This document shows, piece after piece, positions 10,689 to 21,459 of a stretch of 64,000 bases of DNA. A program made the translations under genes and the position numbers. Origin of the DNA: Timema cristinae (taxonomy: Eukaryota > Arthropoda > Insecta > Phasmatodea > Timematidae). The notes under the pieces were generated by a model. It was not told where the DNA came from. It was given only the letters and a program-made list of their open reading frames with translations, and did no database searches. The stretch is from assembly GCA_039000515.1 (NCBI GenBank), contig JBCFYV010000100.1, forward strand, positions 26,718,818-26,782,817, in the 5' to 3' direction. Numbering within the stretch: the stretch's first letter is position 1; each line of letters begins with the position of its first letter.

Positions 10689-11160
10689 CTAGATAGCTGT
10701 TGCCCGCGGCTTTGCTCGCGTGGAAGTTGATTATATACAAATACGAAAATATACATATGTATTTACAGATTAAATTAAAATATTACGTTACGTTGATGAC
10801 CATAACTTGACCTCAGATCAAAAATAATGCAAGTCCGATACAAACTTTCACCCCCTTTTTCATCCCTTATTAAATAAAATTTCCAAAATTCCTGAAACAC
10901 GTATTTATTTGTTTTACGTCAATAACCGAAATACAAAATTTTGTTTATGTAACTTTCAAAATGACGGACTTTCATACATATTATCATCCCCTATTTTGAC
11001 CCCTTTGGGGTGGAATTTTCTAAAATTCTTTCTTAGTGGGTGCCTACATAACAAAATGAATATACAGTCCGAATTTCATGCTTGTAGCCTTGATAGTTTG
11101 CGCTCGGCGATGATGAATCAGTCAGTCAGTCAATCAGGACATGATATTTTATAAGTATAT
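10689..11160 (-). mobile_element. Non-autonomous Helitron, family H1, copy 1
   Basis: On the minus strand the element runs from a TC-type start near 11160 (degraded into an AT run) to CTAG at 10689-10692 before T. The 3' hairpin CGCG-agcaaagc-CGCG lies just inside the end. The body with 'gactgactgattcatcatcg' and 'caccccaaaggggtcaaaat' matches four other copies in this window closely. The open frames in it are shared by all copies and look like chance. Confidence 0.8.
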
Positions 11161-11179
11161 ATATATATTATAATTTAAA

Positions 11180-11425
11180 ATAATTACACTAAACTTTAGT
11201 TTTAAAAATGTATTTGCTCTCGTTTGCGATAACGCCCAATACTAGTGTCAAGAATGATGGGTTGGTTATCTCTGGGTAAAAGGACTAAGCAATGCACCAA
11301 CACACGCCTGGGTTCAAATGAGTGACCTCGTAGTCTAAATAGTCTAAAAGACTTCGGGGGCGGGAAATAAACCAACACATCAGTAGAAAAAAATCGGAAG
11401 GGGAGGAACTTAACGTGCACTTTTC
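11180..11425. other. Unassigned sequence with tRNA-like wording
   Basis: 'tctgggtaaaaggactaagc' and 'cctgggttcaaatgag' (11270-11320) resemble A- and B-box pieces, but no tail or second copy is clear. Confidence 0.25.
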
Positions 11426-11551
11426 AAACAATCATCACACGACTTAAAAACTAATTTAATTCTAGAAGACAAGAAATACCCAGTCCCCTAGTCGTTAAGG
11501 GCCGCGGGAAACGGTCCGTGTTCTTACGGTTTTTATAGCAAAACTAAATTA

Positions 11552-11760
11552 AATATTGCACCAATAGAAACATGGAGAGTTTAATTTTCTTCACCTAGTC
11601 GAATATCCGTCATGAACATAGCGGCATTAATGACAAACTTTTTAAAACAAGAGAAAAGTTGTGATTAAATTCCAGATCAACCTTGACAGATATTCAACAA
11701 CCTGTTAAAGTCACCAAGTAAAGAAAATTAAACTCTCCATGTTTCTATTAAAGCAATATT
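11552..11760. mobile_element. MITE family M1, complete copy
   Basis: 209 bases with inverted repeats of about 48 bases: 'aatattgcaccaatagaaac' followed by 'atggagagtttaattttctt' on the left, and the reverse complement with two or three changes on the right. The interior has no coding potential. A partial relative lies at 4195-4318. The superfamily is not clear because no target duplication was identified. Confidence 0.8.
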
Positions 11761-12289
11761 TTGATTTTAGTTTTTTTTAAAGGTGATATAAAAACTGCAA
11801 AAACACTGGCCCTTTTTCGCGTCCTCTGCATCCCCACTGTGAAAGTGAAGAGCCAATTTCAAAAATAATGAATTTTGAGGTATTGCTGGGAATCGAAAAT
11901 TCTGTTCTACAAAATTATTTTTAAGAGAAGCCGAATTTATCAACAGATTGTTTTTAAATTAAAAGCCTATAGTTTTATTTAGAGGATTAATACATCAATG
12001 TTTACAAAGTTTCAATGGCGAAGTCGCCCTATATAACTAGTTCACGTTAATCTGTGAATATATAGAACGCTATTAAAACAGGGTCAACAGTAAAAAGTGA
12101 ACAAGGCATCTAAAAAAGAAGTATTAAGGTGAAGATATGAACAGAAACTATAATGTTTGAATTTACGCTGACCTCTACAACAAACCCTGTGATTTAGACA
12201 AGCAAGAAAGTTGACATAGGCAATTTTTCGCTTGGATACAATCTTTCATAATGAATGACCATTAGCACGTGACGAAACCTGAATAACTA

Positions 12290-12360
12290 AGTGATGGAGC
12301 ATCGGCGCACTAAGCCAAAGTTTCCTGGTTAAAGCCCTGTGTCTAAATTTAATTTTTCAA
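12290..12360 (+). repeat. Short tRNA-like element, family D, copy 2
   Basis: 'gatggagcatcggcgcacta' then 'agccaaagtttcctgg' and 'gtctaaatttaatttttcaa' follow the order of the better copy at 51115-51220. The B-box is decayed ('ggttaaagccc'). Confidence 0.45.
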
Positions 12361-12490
12361 ATTATATTTCAATGAACTTTATTAATCCGTTAGGCTATAG
12401 CTTATCTAAAAGAAATATCATTGGTACTTGTGTTATGTAAAATGATTTTAAAATATCGTTATTTGACATAGTCACGTGGAACAAAATTCG

Positions 12491-12738
12491 CAACCCACTC
12501 CAGTGGCCGCATGGTCTTACGCCCTACTCTCGCAGTAGACTAGATTGCTGGTGACTTGGAGATGAAGGTTCGAATCTTGGACAAGTGTACTGAAGGGGAT
12601 TTTTCCAAAATTGTTTTCCACTCTCCCTCCACGCAAATACGGGTATACTTCATATAAATATAATTTTCCCAATCCTTAAAACGATTAGCGTGGTTAGTAT
12701 TTAAGCGTATAGTCCGGACGAGTAGCCAGAAGCAATGG
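12491..12738 (+). repeat. tRNA-derived SINE, family B2, copy 1
   Basis: The head 'ccagtggccgcatggtctta' differs from B1 (A-box 'tggccgcatggtct'), with B-box 'gaaggttcgaatcttgg'. The body and 'ccactctccctccacgcaaa' are shared with B1. It ends 'gtatagtccggacgagtagc'. Confidence 0.8.
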
Positions 12739-13282
12739 AACTTTTTTTTTATTATATATATACACGCAGTTCACACTAGCGTTTAGTCGCCAACCTTTTT
12801 AAGGCTCCTTAAAAATTTGACATAAAAAGTCTAGGCCTAAAGGAAAACGCTAATACGTATTGTTTGGTCTAGTACAGCGTTTTCTAAATGCGGTTCCACG
12901 AGGTTAAATTAAAAACTCTACGAAAAAATTATTAAAAAATAATTACAAGCTAAAAATATATTTTAAATACATAATAGTTCGACAAAAAATTGAGAAAAAA
13001 ATGTAGTTAACTTCCTTGGTCTATTTTTTAGAAATGGAGATATTTACTTAAAATTTGTAATATAATATACATTAGCAAACCCGAGAACCAATTGCGCTAG
13101 ACATACATAAAACATTTTTTATTCGTGGTTTTAAATTTCATAATTTTATTTTTAAAGAATTAACGTCTTCATTTGAATATTTGGATCAATACAAAATATT
13201 GATATTGGGTCCCCGTGGGTCAACACTTCGTATTAAAATGTCAACTTCAGGTTTAAAGTTTTCGACATTTTATTATAGATTG

Positions 13283-13537
13283 ACCCGCCTCTGTGGCGTA
13301 GTTGGCTAACGCGCTATTCGTGTTGAGCCCGACTGCTGAGGACGGGGAGATCGAGGTTCGAATCTCGGTCAGGTGAACTGGGGTAGTTTTTCCTAAATGG
13401 TTTTCCACTCTCCCTCCACGCAAATGCGGGTTCACTTCCTTTAATTCAACCTTCCCAATTCCTAATCCATTAGCGTAATTAGTACTTATGTGTATAACCC
13501 GAACGGGTAGTAAGACGCGGTGCTAAATAATAATAAG
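13283..13537 (+). repeat. tRNA-derived SINE, family B1, copy 2
   Basis: The best-kept B1 copy: 'ggcgtagttggctaacgcgc' A-box region, 'gaggttcgaatctcgg' B-box, full body, shared tail 'gtataacccgaacgggtag' and an (AAT)n terminus. Confidence 0.9.
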
Positions 13538-13794
13538 GATTGCACATCTTATGGTTATTGCATTGCTATTAAAATCCTCATTTATAAATTTTGACCAATA
13601 AAATAGATTAATATTGACTATTGAGTCTAGAATGGATATAGATCATTGTTGTACAAACATTTCTCCTAAGAGATTGAAAGAAAGAAACATAAATCTTTTT
13701 GAGAGACTTACTTATATTTAATTACTCTATGGCTTTAGAGAATTATTGCGTTAAAACTTAAGTAGTATCTCTTTACAACTAAAGCCCACAAAAT

Positions 13795-14115
13795 TGTATT
13801 AATATATTTGCCAATATCTCAGAAACTGTTGGTGGTTTTATAAAAATAGATTTCATAAAAAAAAAAATTCTTAATAGTATTACAATTTTGCAATAAGTTA
13901 TTTAGTACCTCAAAGTTGCGGAGATACGGAAATTTCCGCTTCTGTAAAAAACCTTGAGAAAATCATTTGTTTCTCTTTTCGATTTTTATTAAACTACCGT
14001 ACTTTTAATTTTAGGGTTAGGAACACACAGACAGAGGGCATTTCAAAGAACACTTTTTAGGGGTTCAGGTTAAAAAAAAATTACTGTCGCAATACTTTAT
14101 CTTTGGTGTAAGAAA
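13795..14115 (+). repeat. Interspersed repeat family E, copy 2 (short)
   Basis: Shares 'gcggagatacggaaatttcc', 'aaactaccgtacttttaatt' and the 'cacagacagaggg' part with 1-525 and 14150-14690, but is shorter. Confidence 0.55.
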
Positions 14116-14149
14116 AGTTTTAAAAAAAACTGCGTATAGCTGTAAAGTT

Positions 14150-14690
14150 ATTGGCTTAGTAAAAATCTGTTGCGAATAAAATATTTATATTATAAATAGA
14201 TCTGCATATTTACAATGATAGGTAGTTTCATATTTCAAATAGTTTCGGAGATATGATATAAAGTGAGAATTTATGCATCAGACCAGAGCCCTTAAAGTCA
14301 TGTTGCCGAAATATTGAGAGTAGCCATTTTGTTTAGAACATTTATAAATGTTTTGAAATGAAATTTAATCAAATTCGTTAGAGCCGATTTTTTAAAAAAA
14401 ATCGACATTCTCTTTTTGCCCTTCAGTAGACTACCCTTAATTTTAGGGTTAGATATTTAATTCCAAAAACCCCTCGGGGCAATCGTATGAAAACCCTAGA
14501 GAACAATTTTAACCCGATCGGTAAAATAGTTAAGGCTCTACTCGGAAGGACAGACAGACGAAAATTCGAAAACCACCTTATCGGATTCGTGGGTCGTGAA
14601 GCGTCGAGACTCGACAAAATCTCAAGTTCGATTTTTTTTTTTTACGATCACAATACTTTTTCTACCTGTAAGAAAGCGAGAAAGTAAAAA
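14150..14690 (+). repeat. Interspersed repeat family E, copy 3
   Basis: The fullest copy: 'ctctttttgcccttcagtag', 'cccgatcggtaaaatagtt', 'ggaaggacagacagacg', 'ctcaagttcgatttttt', 'gatcacaatactttttctac'. Same order as 1-525. The class is unknown; overlapping open frames on both strands are a by-product. Confidence 0.65.
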
Positions 14691-14699
14691 GAGGGCATA

Positions 14700-16095
14700 A
14701 AATGCAATTATAAAAAAGAATTACAAACATCTAGAACCTCAAAGAACCAATAGGCTCTATGGAACCTTTATTAACTTCACAATATAGTTTATTCCAAGTC
14801 AGGTTTTGATTCCTAGGCAATTTATTTTTAGGGTTACTGTTCTGGTTCCTCCCAAATAACTTTTACTTTCGGTTTGGTTTCGACCCCCTGATTTTAATCT
14901 CATTGGGGTAGCCTGCTGGTCTTGGAAGAACTGGAACCTAATTAAAAAGCGAAAGAAAAAAACTATTTTTCCCTAACTAGAACCCTACAAGAACCAGAAC
15001 CGGTCAACATTTCTGTTTACTCCCTGAACACGTGTTAGAATAATATTTGTTCATCATTTAATTGATGGGCTCCGTTTCTGTTTGTACAATAAATATTATA
15101 TTTACAAACGCTTTCTTTGTTCTTTTATGCACGTTTGGGTACCAATTCACCGGGCAGAACTAAAACTAACACCCATTAAATATGACCGGAAAACCCTGAT
15201 TGTAGAAGAGTCCGGACCACTTGTATCGAGAACTAATTTAATATTAACCTTATAGGAATTCGTGAATCTGTTAATTCTTAAGTTAGGGCAGTGGCTAATT
15301 TTTTTACGGATAGGAACAATCTTTTAGAAGGATTTAAAATATTCATGTCCAGACATTGGACCAACACCCCCCCTCCATTTCCCTTAAGGAAGAAATGTTG
15401 TTGATATAATTTTGCTGATAAAGTATTCACGAACATAAATTCAAAAACTTACAACAATTTGATTAGCACACTTCTGTGCTCTGCTAAATGAACTTCCCAG
15501 ATTAATCTCAATATTCGGGAAACTTCTAGATTAATCTCTAACAAGACAAGACGGTTTAAAGAAGAACATTACTACGAGAGATAGAGAGATCCAGTTATAG
15601 GCATTTTCCTTATGGCACCAAATATTAGAAAATACATCAACGAATTTTCTCTGGTCTGAAAATCCAAAATTTTTCAAACTAAAGCGAACTTTAAATCAAT
15701 TATATTTTGATGAAGATAATATTTTTGTAATGAACCAAAAAATGTGTATAGTTAGGATTCCCTAAAAACTGTGTTTGAATAAGATGACCTAAATAATTCC
15801 ACCGACCCTTCTCTGATTTTCCTGACAAGTTTTAAATTCCTTGGTATTTCCTGGGTTTATTATTATTATCTACGTTCTCTAATTGAGGGGATCGGGGCAA
15901 AAACATAATAATCCTCATTTGACAAAATATGTTAGCAGTGATTTCTAGTTGCATACCACTTAAGTAAAAGTTATTTTTATAGTCGGTCAAGACCGTGAAT
16001 ATTTAATTTTTTAGACGTTTAAATAGTGAAAATATCCCATATAAATGAATGAGGGTTATCATGTTTTGCCCCGACACCCTCAATAGTGGTAAGAC
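14700..16095. other. Unassigned AT-rich sequence
   Basis: No open frame above 60 codons, no recognised repeat and no splice-bounded frame stands out. Confidence 0.4.
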
Positions 16096-16099
16096 TGGG

Positions 16100-16133
16100 T
16101 GCGCGCGCGCGCGCGCGCACACACACACACACA
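16100..16133. repeat. (GC)n-(AC)n simple repeat
   Basis: An alternating GC run of about 18 bases passes directly into an AC run of about 16 bases. Alternating purine-pyrimidine DNA of this kind can adopt Z-form. Confidence 0.95.
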
Positions 16134-16371
16134 AGGCGGCAACATTTCGACAGATACAAAAAGTTTAAAAAGTTCCCCGAGACTCTAACCAAGTTAACTA
16201 TAACGATTTTTTTTAAATATTTTGTCCCAATTTTTATGATAACTACTGTATAAAAACTAATTTTTTAATGCATAATTTTGGCAAAAGAACATAAATCCGA
16301 AAACTCATTCAGGTCGTATCTATTGGTCCACTTATATATTAATGTCTGTGCACCCTAGTGTGTTTATTATT

Positions 16372-16410
16372 TTAGCACCGCGTCTTACTACCTGTTCAGG
16401 TTATATGCAC
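16372..16410 (-). repeat. SINE 3' tail fragment
   Basis: 'tagcaccgcgtcttactacc' plus 'tgttcaggttatatgcac' is the reverse complement of the tail shared by families A and B, with no body behind it. Confidence 0.6.
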
Positions 16411-17086
16411 GCGCGCACACATACACATACTCGTATATACACACACCAGTGTTGTAGAGGCTAAAAAATCAGTTTACTGCCTCAAAATATTTATTAAATG
16501 TAACTGCAAACAGTAAAGCCACACATAAAAAAAAGTTCTACCATTTTAAGGGGCGTGTTCAATTACCCTTATAAAGAAATAACTGTAATAGCTCACAAAC
16601 TGTTTACAAATACAACATTAATAAAGCTTGGATGGGTAAATAAGTGGAAGTTAATTTAGATTCAAATTAGCTAAATAATATTATAAATATATAAGTGTGG
16701 GCTCAACGAACACTTGCCCTTCTCCTCACCACTATCACCTCCACACATTACACCCATAAGAATATTCGGTTTAGGGTGTGACTGACTGAAGGTAACATGT
16801 GTTTAAGGTCGGTATTTTTTACGACCAAAAACATTTTATGGCCAAGATAAATAACACGTTGCTTCAGTAGAATCGTTTAGTTGAATTTTCTCCGCACAAT
16901 AATTTCAAAGGTGTTTGTCAAGAGCATCGCTGCATTTGAACTGAAACTTTTTAAGCGAAGAGAAAAAGTCGTAGTTGAGTAACGCAATGCCCATGTCAGA
17001 CGGGTTACTCTCAAGATACAGCGTGGGGTGCCATAAAAAGTCAACCTTTCACACGAGCGGCCCCACTTGGTAAAATCAGTGCTACA
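16411..17086. other. Unassigned sequence before a possible Harbinger gene start
   Basis: No gene is supported. 'cacacgagcggccccacttg' at about 17050 shares 'cacacgagcg' with the end of the Harbinger element at 18487, which may be coincidence. Confidence 0.3.
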
Positions 17087-17164
17087 ATGGATGCCGAAGA
17101 AGCTGCAGTGTTATTGTTGCTGTTAAAGCCCAAAGGCGTAGAAAGGTGTAGGTGCAACCAATAA
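17087..17164 (+). pseudogene. Possible N-terminus of a Harbinger transposase (HARBI1-like)
   Basis: A 25-codon frame MDAEEAAVLLLLL-KPKGVE ends at TAA. Harbinger transposases often begin with a short acidic start followed by a leucine run and a basic stretch, and this frame has that order. The region is more GC-rich than its surroundings. It stops after 25 codons and no nuclease domain follows, so it would be a remnant. Similarity is by general pattern only. Confidence 0.25.
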
Positions 17165-17169
17165 ACATT

Positions 17170-18110
17170 TCAAGGTTAACTAATGGTGCTTTTCTAAACT
17201 TTGTATGAAACCCTTAGGCAATATCAATTTTTTTTTTTAATTATTTCAGGATCTCAAACAAACTTTATGAAAAATTGTTAAATTTCCTCTCGCTTTATTA
17301 TGGGGTAAAGTGTGGAAATTTGAAACCTTGGCAGCTATAAATGAAATTGTTAAAATAGTATATTTGAGCTGATTCCCATAATTAAGGACATGCTTATTAT
17401 TACTATTATCATTATTGTGTGTTCTGTCTTACGACAGGTACATTCCTTTAATCAGTGAACTTAGTCCTCTGCCTCCTCTACCAGCTTCCAGAATTTTCTT
17501 ACTTCCTTTAAGTCATCCAATATTTGAATCCTCCTCTTTGCCTTGTAATGCACAAATAAACTTACCCATAAATAAGACCTCAACCATAACACCAGTGAAT
17601 CGCCCGCCACAAACTGTATCGTGGGAATGCGGGTTTTTCCTGTGGCTCGTACACAGATTCTGTGGTGCGCAACTTGCGAGACACAAGATCTGTGGCCCAT
17701 TTTCTGTGAAAGGTCCCATTTACTAGACTGAAATGGGTTGGCTGTGTCGTCGTCAAACCCCCACCCCACCCCCTTCCCTTCGCCAACAGCATGGCACCAC
17801 AATGTGTCTTGAAAGTGGCCCGTGTGATAGGGTACTAAAGAACTGATATTACAACGTTTAAAAAATTAAACCAAATGTATCTAATCGAGCCGTATTTAAT
17901 TTATTTTAGCAAGGTTTTTTGCAAGGCTGTGTCACGTTGGAGTCTGAGGAAATTTTGGATGGAATGTAAGCCCGTAAAAATGTACGTTCCTACTCCAACT
18001 TCTTCAAAATAAGAACTTATAAAATTATAACAATTTATCATTTTAACTGTATACTTTTTTTATTCTTTAGGACCGATATTTGTAATTTGGATGGCAAATG
18101 TATTTAAATA
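17170..18110. other. Unassigned sequence, shadow frames only
   Basis: The open frames of 68-113 codons at 17415-17802 overlap on both strands in three frames and show no recognised domain; they sit in one C/T-rich stretch (17455-17800). No gene is called. Confidence 0.35.
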
Positions 18111-18116
18111 AAGGTT

Positions 18117-18215
18117 TAAATTGCCAAAGAAGCTTCCCATGAATTCATCTGTATTGGAGCATATTAGTGCAGTAAATATGTTATTACTAATTAAAATACT
18201 TTAGCCATGGGGCCA
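18117..18215 (+). repeat. Interspersed repeat family H, copy 1
   Basis: 'ccaaagaagcttcccatgaa' followed by 'tcatctgtattggagcat' and 'gttattactaatta' also occurs at 27230-27395 and inverted at 20113-20195 and 47950-48115. Class unknown. Confidence 0.6.
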
Positions 18216-18486
18216 CGACCCACCAAAACTTTTTTGAACATAAAATTATTATTTTTATTTATAACATAATTATTATGTTTAATTAATATGAAGTGGAGCA
18301 CCATTAATTATTTGATTCGCTAACAATATATATTCCAGTACGGTACCAGGAGGAACCATTACTCGCGACAATCGTCGAGACGCCAATGAGTAAATGGAGA
18401 GAGAAGTCGATATGGGCCAGCCCCTTTCAGTTAAGCCCCATCACCCAATGCGAGTTATTTTTCAAGGTCATTCCCCTGCCAGCTAA

Positions 18487-19106
18487 GGCCGGGAACACAC
18501 GAGCGTTGTATTAACGGACGTTGTGGCGTCCGTTGAAACGTCCGTTATTGTATGATATTGAATTAAATGCAGCCAGTCACACGAACAACGTCCGTACAAT
18601 TTAACGTCCACACAACGCTCTTGACGGACGAGACATGCTACAACGTACGTTGAACAGTGGCACAGGACGTTGTAGCATATTATGTGACAGTACTGATCCA
18701 GACACACGACCGTCAATTTGACGTCCGTTGAGACCATTTTGAGAGGCAATATTTTTGAAGTAGATTATTATAATGGATATAGAACATTTGATATCAGAGA
18801 TTGAAAAACGTCCTGTTTTGTGGGCTGTAACTAACAGCGAGTATAAAGACCGTAATAAAAAAAATGAAGAGTGGTTGAATATTTCCGAAGCAGTAACCGA
18901 AGATTTCTTTGCTTCCTTTTTTTTTTTTTTTTTTTACGCATTCTGAATGCAGCATAAATGATAACCGCGGCTTCAACATCGTCCATTTTTCTTATCTATT
19001 GGTTATTCGGCGTATACTAACGTTCTGTGTGACCAAGGTAATAACGTCAGTCAAAAATAACGTCCGTTACAACGTCCGTTGATACAAAGCTCGTGTGTTC
19101 CCGGCC
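18487..19106 (+). mobile_element. Deleted PIF/Harbinger element with TAA target duplication
   Basis: 620 bases bounded by inverted repeats GGCCGGGAACACACGAGC and its reverse complement, with TAA on both sides (18484-18486 and 19107-19109). The sub-terminal parts repeat the motif 'aacgtccgtt' in both orientations more than eight times, a possible transposase-binding array. A MADF remnant starts at 18773. No transposase is present. Confidence 0.9.
18773..18922 (+). pseudogene. MADF-domain gene remnant in a Harbinger element
   Basis: ATG at 18773 opens MDIEHLISEIEKRPVLW, then a segment with YKDRNKKNEEW and ISEAV. This is the clearest MADF signature in the window: 'LI.EI..RP.LW', 'YKD/N R.KK' and 'W..I.E' in the right order and spacing. 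MADF proteins bind DNA and, in Harbinger elements, help the transposase find its ends. The frame runs into a T run at 18918-18934 after about 45 codons, so only the N-terminal part survives. Confidence 0.75.
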
Positions 19107-19110
19107 TAAA

Positions 19111-20007
19111 CAGTAGTTCATCGGGCGGGTCTAGGCGGGCTCGGAATTCGATATAGTTTTTATTTAGTTTTAACGTGTACTTAGTATGTGTTAGAGATCC
19201 ACTAAGGTGACGAGTGAAAGTGATTAATTAAAATGAATAAAGTAGATTATTTATTTAAAAACTGTTTTTCATTAAAACTGCAAGAAAAACTTGAAATTAA
19301 ACGGTTAGGGGCACATCAGCCTAGTGACTTAACATTTACGCAGGTGGGTGGCAAGAAAAAAAACTACTTTTCCTAATGCTTGGTTTGTTAAAAAAAAACC
19401 ATTGTGGTTAACTGTGAGTTGTTTATTGTTTGGTGGCATGGGATTGTGGACAACGGTAGGCTCTAAGGATCTTAAACATTTAAGTGAAAGAATTTTTCTT
19501 TTAAACATTAAGAATGTGCAAATCATTTGTAAAATTAATGTAGGTATATTTAAAACATTTGGAACAGTAAATATTGCATTACAGATCGATTCCGCGATGG
19601 AGCGTAGTTTCAATGTGTTAAAAAGAATCAAAACGTTCCTTCGTAGCACCATGGTACAAGACAGGTTTAATTCGATGGTTGTTTGGTTATTGTTCTATAC
19701 ATAAGAAAGAAATTGCTGAATTTCCAAACTTCTACAACAGTCATCGATATGTTTGCCAGTCAGAAGGACAGACGTGCCCAACTTTTTACAAATAATTAAA
19801 TAATGTCATCCCTTCGTAAGTTTAATTCAAAATCTATATTTTATTATTTCTGTTTGTAGATGTGTTTAATGATTTTGTAATTCTAGTGATTTAAAAAAAA
19901 TAGAAAACTTAAATGAATTTAATATTTTAACACGCGGTGAGAAAAAACCATTACCAGTAGGCTTTGACCTGGCCCCCATCAAAAATAAATATCACGCGCC
20001 TTCACTG
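19111..20007 (+). mobile_element. Internally deleted hAT element (ZMYM/TTF type)
   Basis: Starts CAGTAG at 19111, two bases after the Harbinger target duplication, and ends '...cacgcgccttcactg' at 20007. CAGTG-type ends and the 'cacgcgcc' end wording fit hAT. An 8-bp target duplication is not visible, so the outer limits are provisional. It holds transposase pieces from both termini (19234-19780). Confidence 0.6.
19234..19780 (+). pseudogene. hAT transposase pseudogene with N- and C-terminal parts only
   Basis: ATG at 19234 opens MNKVDYLFKN, then EIKRLGAHQPSDLTFTQVGG, and meets a stop near 19366. In the next frame 19348-19485 continues with FPNAWFVKKKPLWLTVSCLL and GSKDLKHLSERI. This order matches the TTF-type zinc-finger region of ZMYM1-like hAT transposases (..LG.HQP, W.....WL...CLLF, DLKHLSE.I). 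At about 19580 it jumps to MERSFNVLKRIKTFLRSTM and QDRFNSM, which resembles the C-terminal hAT dimerisation motif (ERSFS.L..IKT.LRSTM.Q.RL). The catalytic core between them is missing and there is at least one frameshift. It cannot make an active enzyme. Confidence 0.75.
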
Positions 20008-20115
20008 CTTTAGCCATTTATGAAAGAGTCGAAGACGAGGGCTTGGCGTATTAATAAGCGTTGTGAAGTCGGTACGCCAAGCTTTCGACCCCGACTTCTT
20101 CATAAATGGCTAAAG
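20008..20115. repeat. Imperfect hairpin of about 108 bases
   Basis: 'ctttagccatttatgaa' ... 'gcttggcgta' at the left pairs with 'tacgccaagc' ... 'ttcataaatggctaaag' at the right, arms about 43 bases. It abuts the hAT end at 20007 and leads into an inverted family H copy. Related wording appears at 27320-27370 and 47985-48015. Confidence 0.75.
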
Positions 20116-20195
20116 TATATAATTAGTAGTAACTAAAACAAATTTACCGTAATTAAAATGCTCCAATACGGATTACTTATAATATATGTTTTTAT
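20113..20195 (-). repeat. Interspersed repeat family H, copy 2
   Basis: 'agtaactaaaacaaatttac' and 'aaaatgctccaatacgg' are the reverse complement of the family H core at 18130-18190. Confidence 0.55.
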
Positions 20196-20199
20196 TTTT

Positions 20200-21455
20200 A
20201 ACGGATTCACGACTGCTAAAAACTACCCAGAAGATTCGGACCTTAATTCGCGTTCTCTACCATTCCACTCTTTTTGACTGGTATCGGAAGTGCCCAAGGC
20301 TACGGATTACCAGCACGTGATCGACTCCTTCGCCTCAGAGCTGACAAGGACGAAGATACCGTGTGAAGAGGCGAGGCGTTTCCGTAGCACACAAACACAC
20401 ATGGGGCTGGGAAGGACGGCCTATCGGACCTATCCCAAGACCAAAACATGTGGCTAAGAGGATTATTATTTTTTTAGCCCCGTGTCTTACTACACTTTCT
20501 AGTTAAGCTAGAGTTACACCGGAGAGAACACAAAGAACCGAACGACCACATGTATTCGGTAGCATTCACATATGCTCGCGATCGGCAATGAACAGGTGCG
20601 AAAAAGTCAGAACAGCACCGAATCGGATGAAGTTCCTTATTGATCCATGAGTTCGCAGGGCGGAAGTGATTAGTTTATGACGGTGCGGTTAAAGAGAGTT
20701 TAAAACATGGCAAAAAAAAAAGAATACGGAAGATGACGAAGAAGTTGAGGTGGGTTGCTTTGTCTGGCACTGACCGTGTTGATCGTTAGGGGGATGAAAG
20801 AAACACATGGAGGAAATGCGCTAATGTTGTAGTAGTTACAACTTACCCGCGGACTGGCTGGGACTGTTCAATAACTTACTCATCAGCCCACTCCATTATA
20901 AACATAATTAAAACACCAGGCACAGCGAGAAGGAAACTGATTGCATTGGACTCAACCACTTGATGTTATACCCGGTCACACTAAGGTAAAACAGATAATG
21001 GAAACCCAAAACTATTATGGCAATCAATAAATTAAAATAAATCTAATATTTGAAACTGTTTATAGGATCAAACCGAGCGTACAAACGACCGGAAATCATA
21101 TCGGGCCTACAAAGGATTCTCTTCCTATGATCGATAAGATAAGTGAAATATATTATTATATAAACATAAGAGGGAGGGGAGCATCATATTTCAACAAAAA
21201 GAATAAAGTAAATAATAGACACTAACGGTAACACATTGAAACGAGAAAGTAAAAAAAAGAACATACCATGCTATGTCAGCAGGTATTTTTCTGTCGCCAC
21301 AAGTTAGATGCAACAGTTTTTTTTCTGTTTTGTAAAATTAGAGGGCCCAACCCCAAAATGTTGAAGTTTATAATTTAAAGATAATCTGATTATCTGGATG
21401 TATAAGCTATGTAAATTTTCAGCGCCCATTTCCCGGGCTTCAATATTTACAATAT
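20200..21455. other. Unassigned sequence with a possible Harbinger-like end
   Basis: A SINE tail fragment lies at 20475-20500 on the minus strand. From 20510, 'ttaagctagagttacaccgg' resembles the TWA plus 'cttacaccgg' end at 36302-36325; no matching right end or coding remnant was found. No gene is supported. Confidence 0.3.
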
Positions 21456-21459
21456 TTTA

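Noticed and set aside
10909..11154. 81-codon frame also seen at 46166 and 51533
   Set aside because: It is conserved only because it lies inside the Helitron H1 body; it starts and ends at differing points and has no recognised domain.
17415..17802. Four overlapping frames of 68-113 codons
   Set aside because: They overlap on both strands in one C/T-rich patch with no domain; mutual overlap suggests low stop density by chance.
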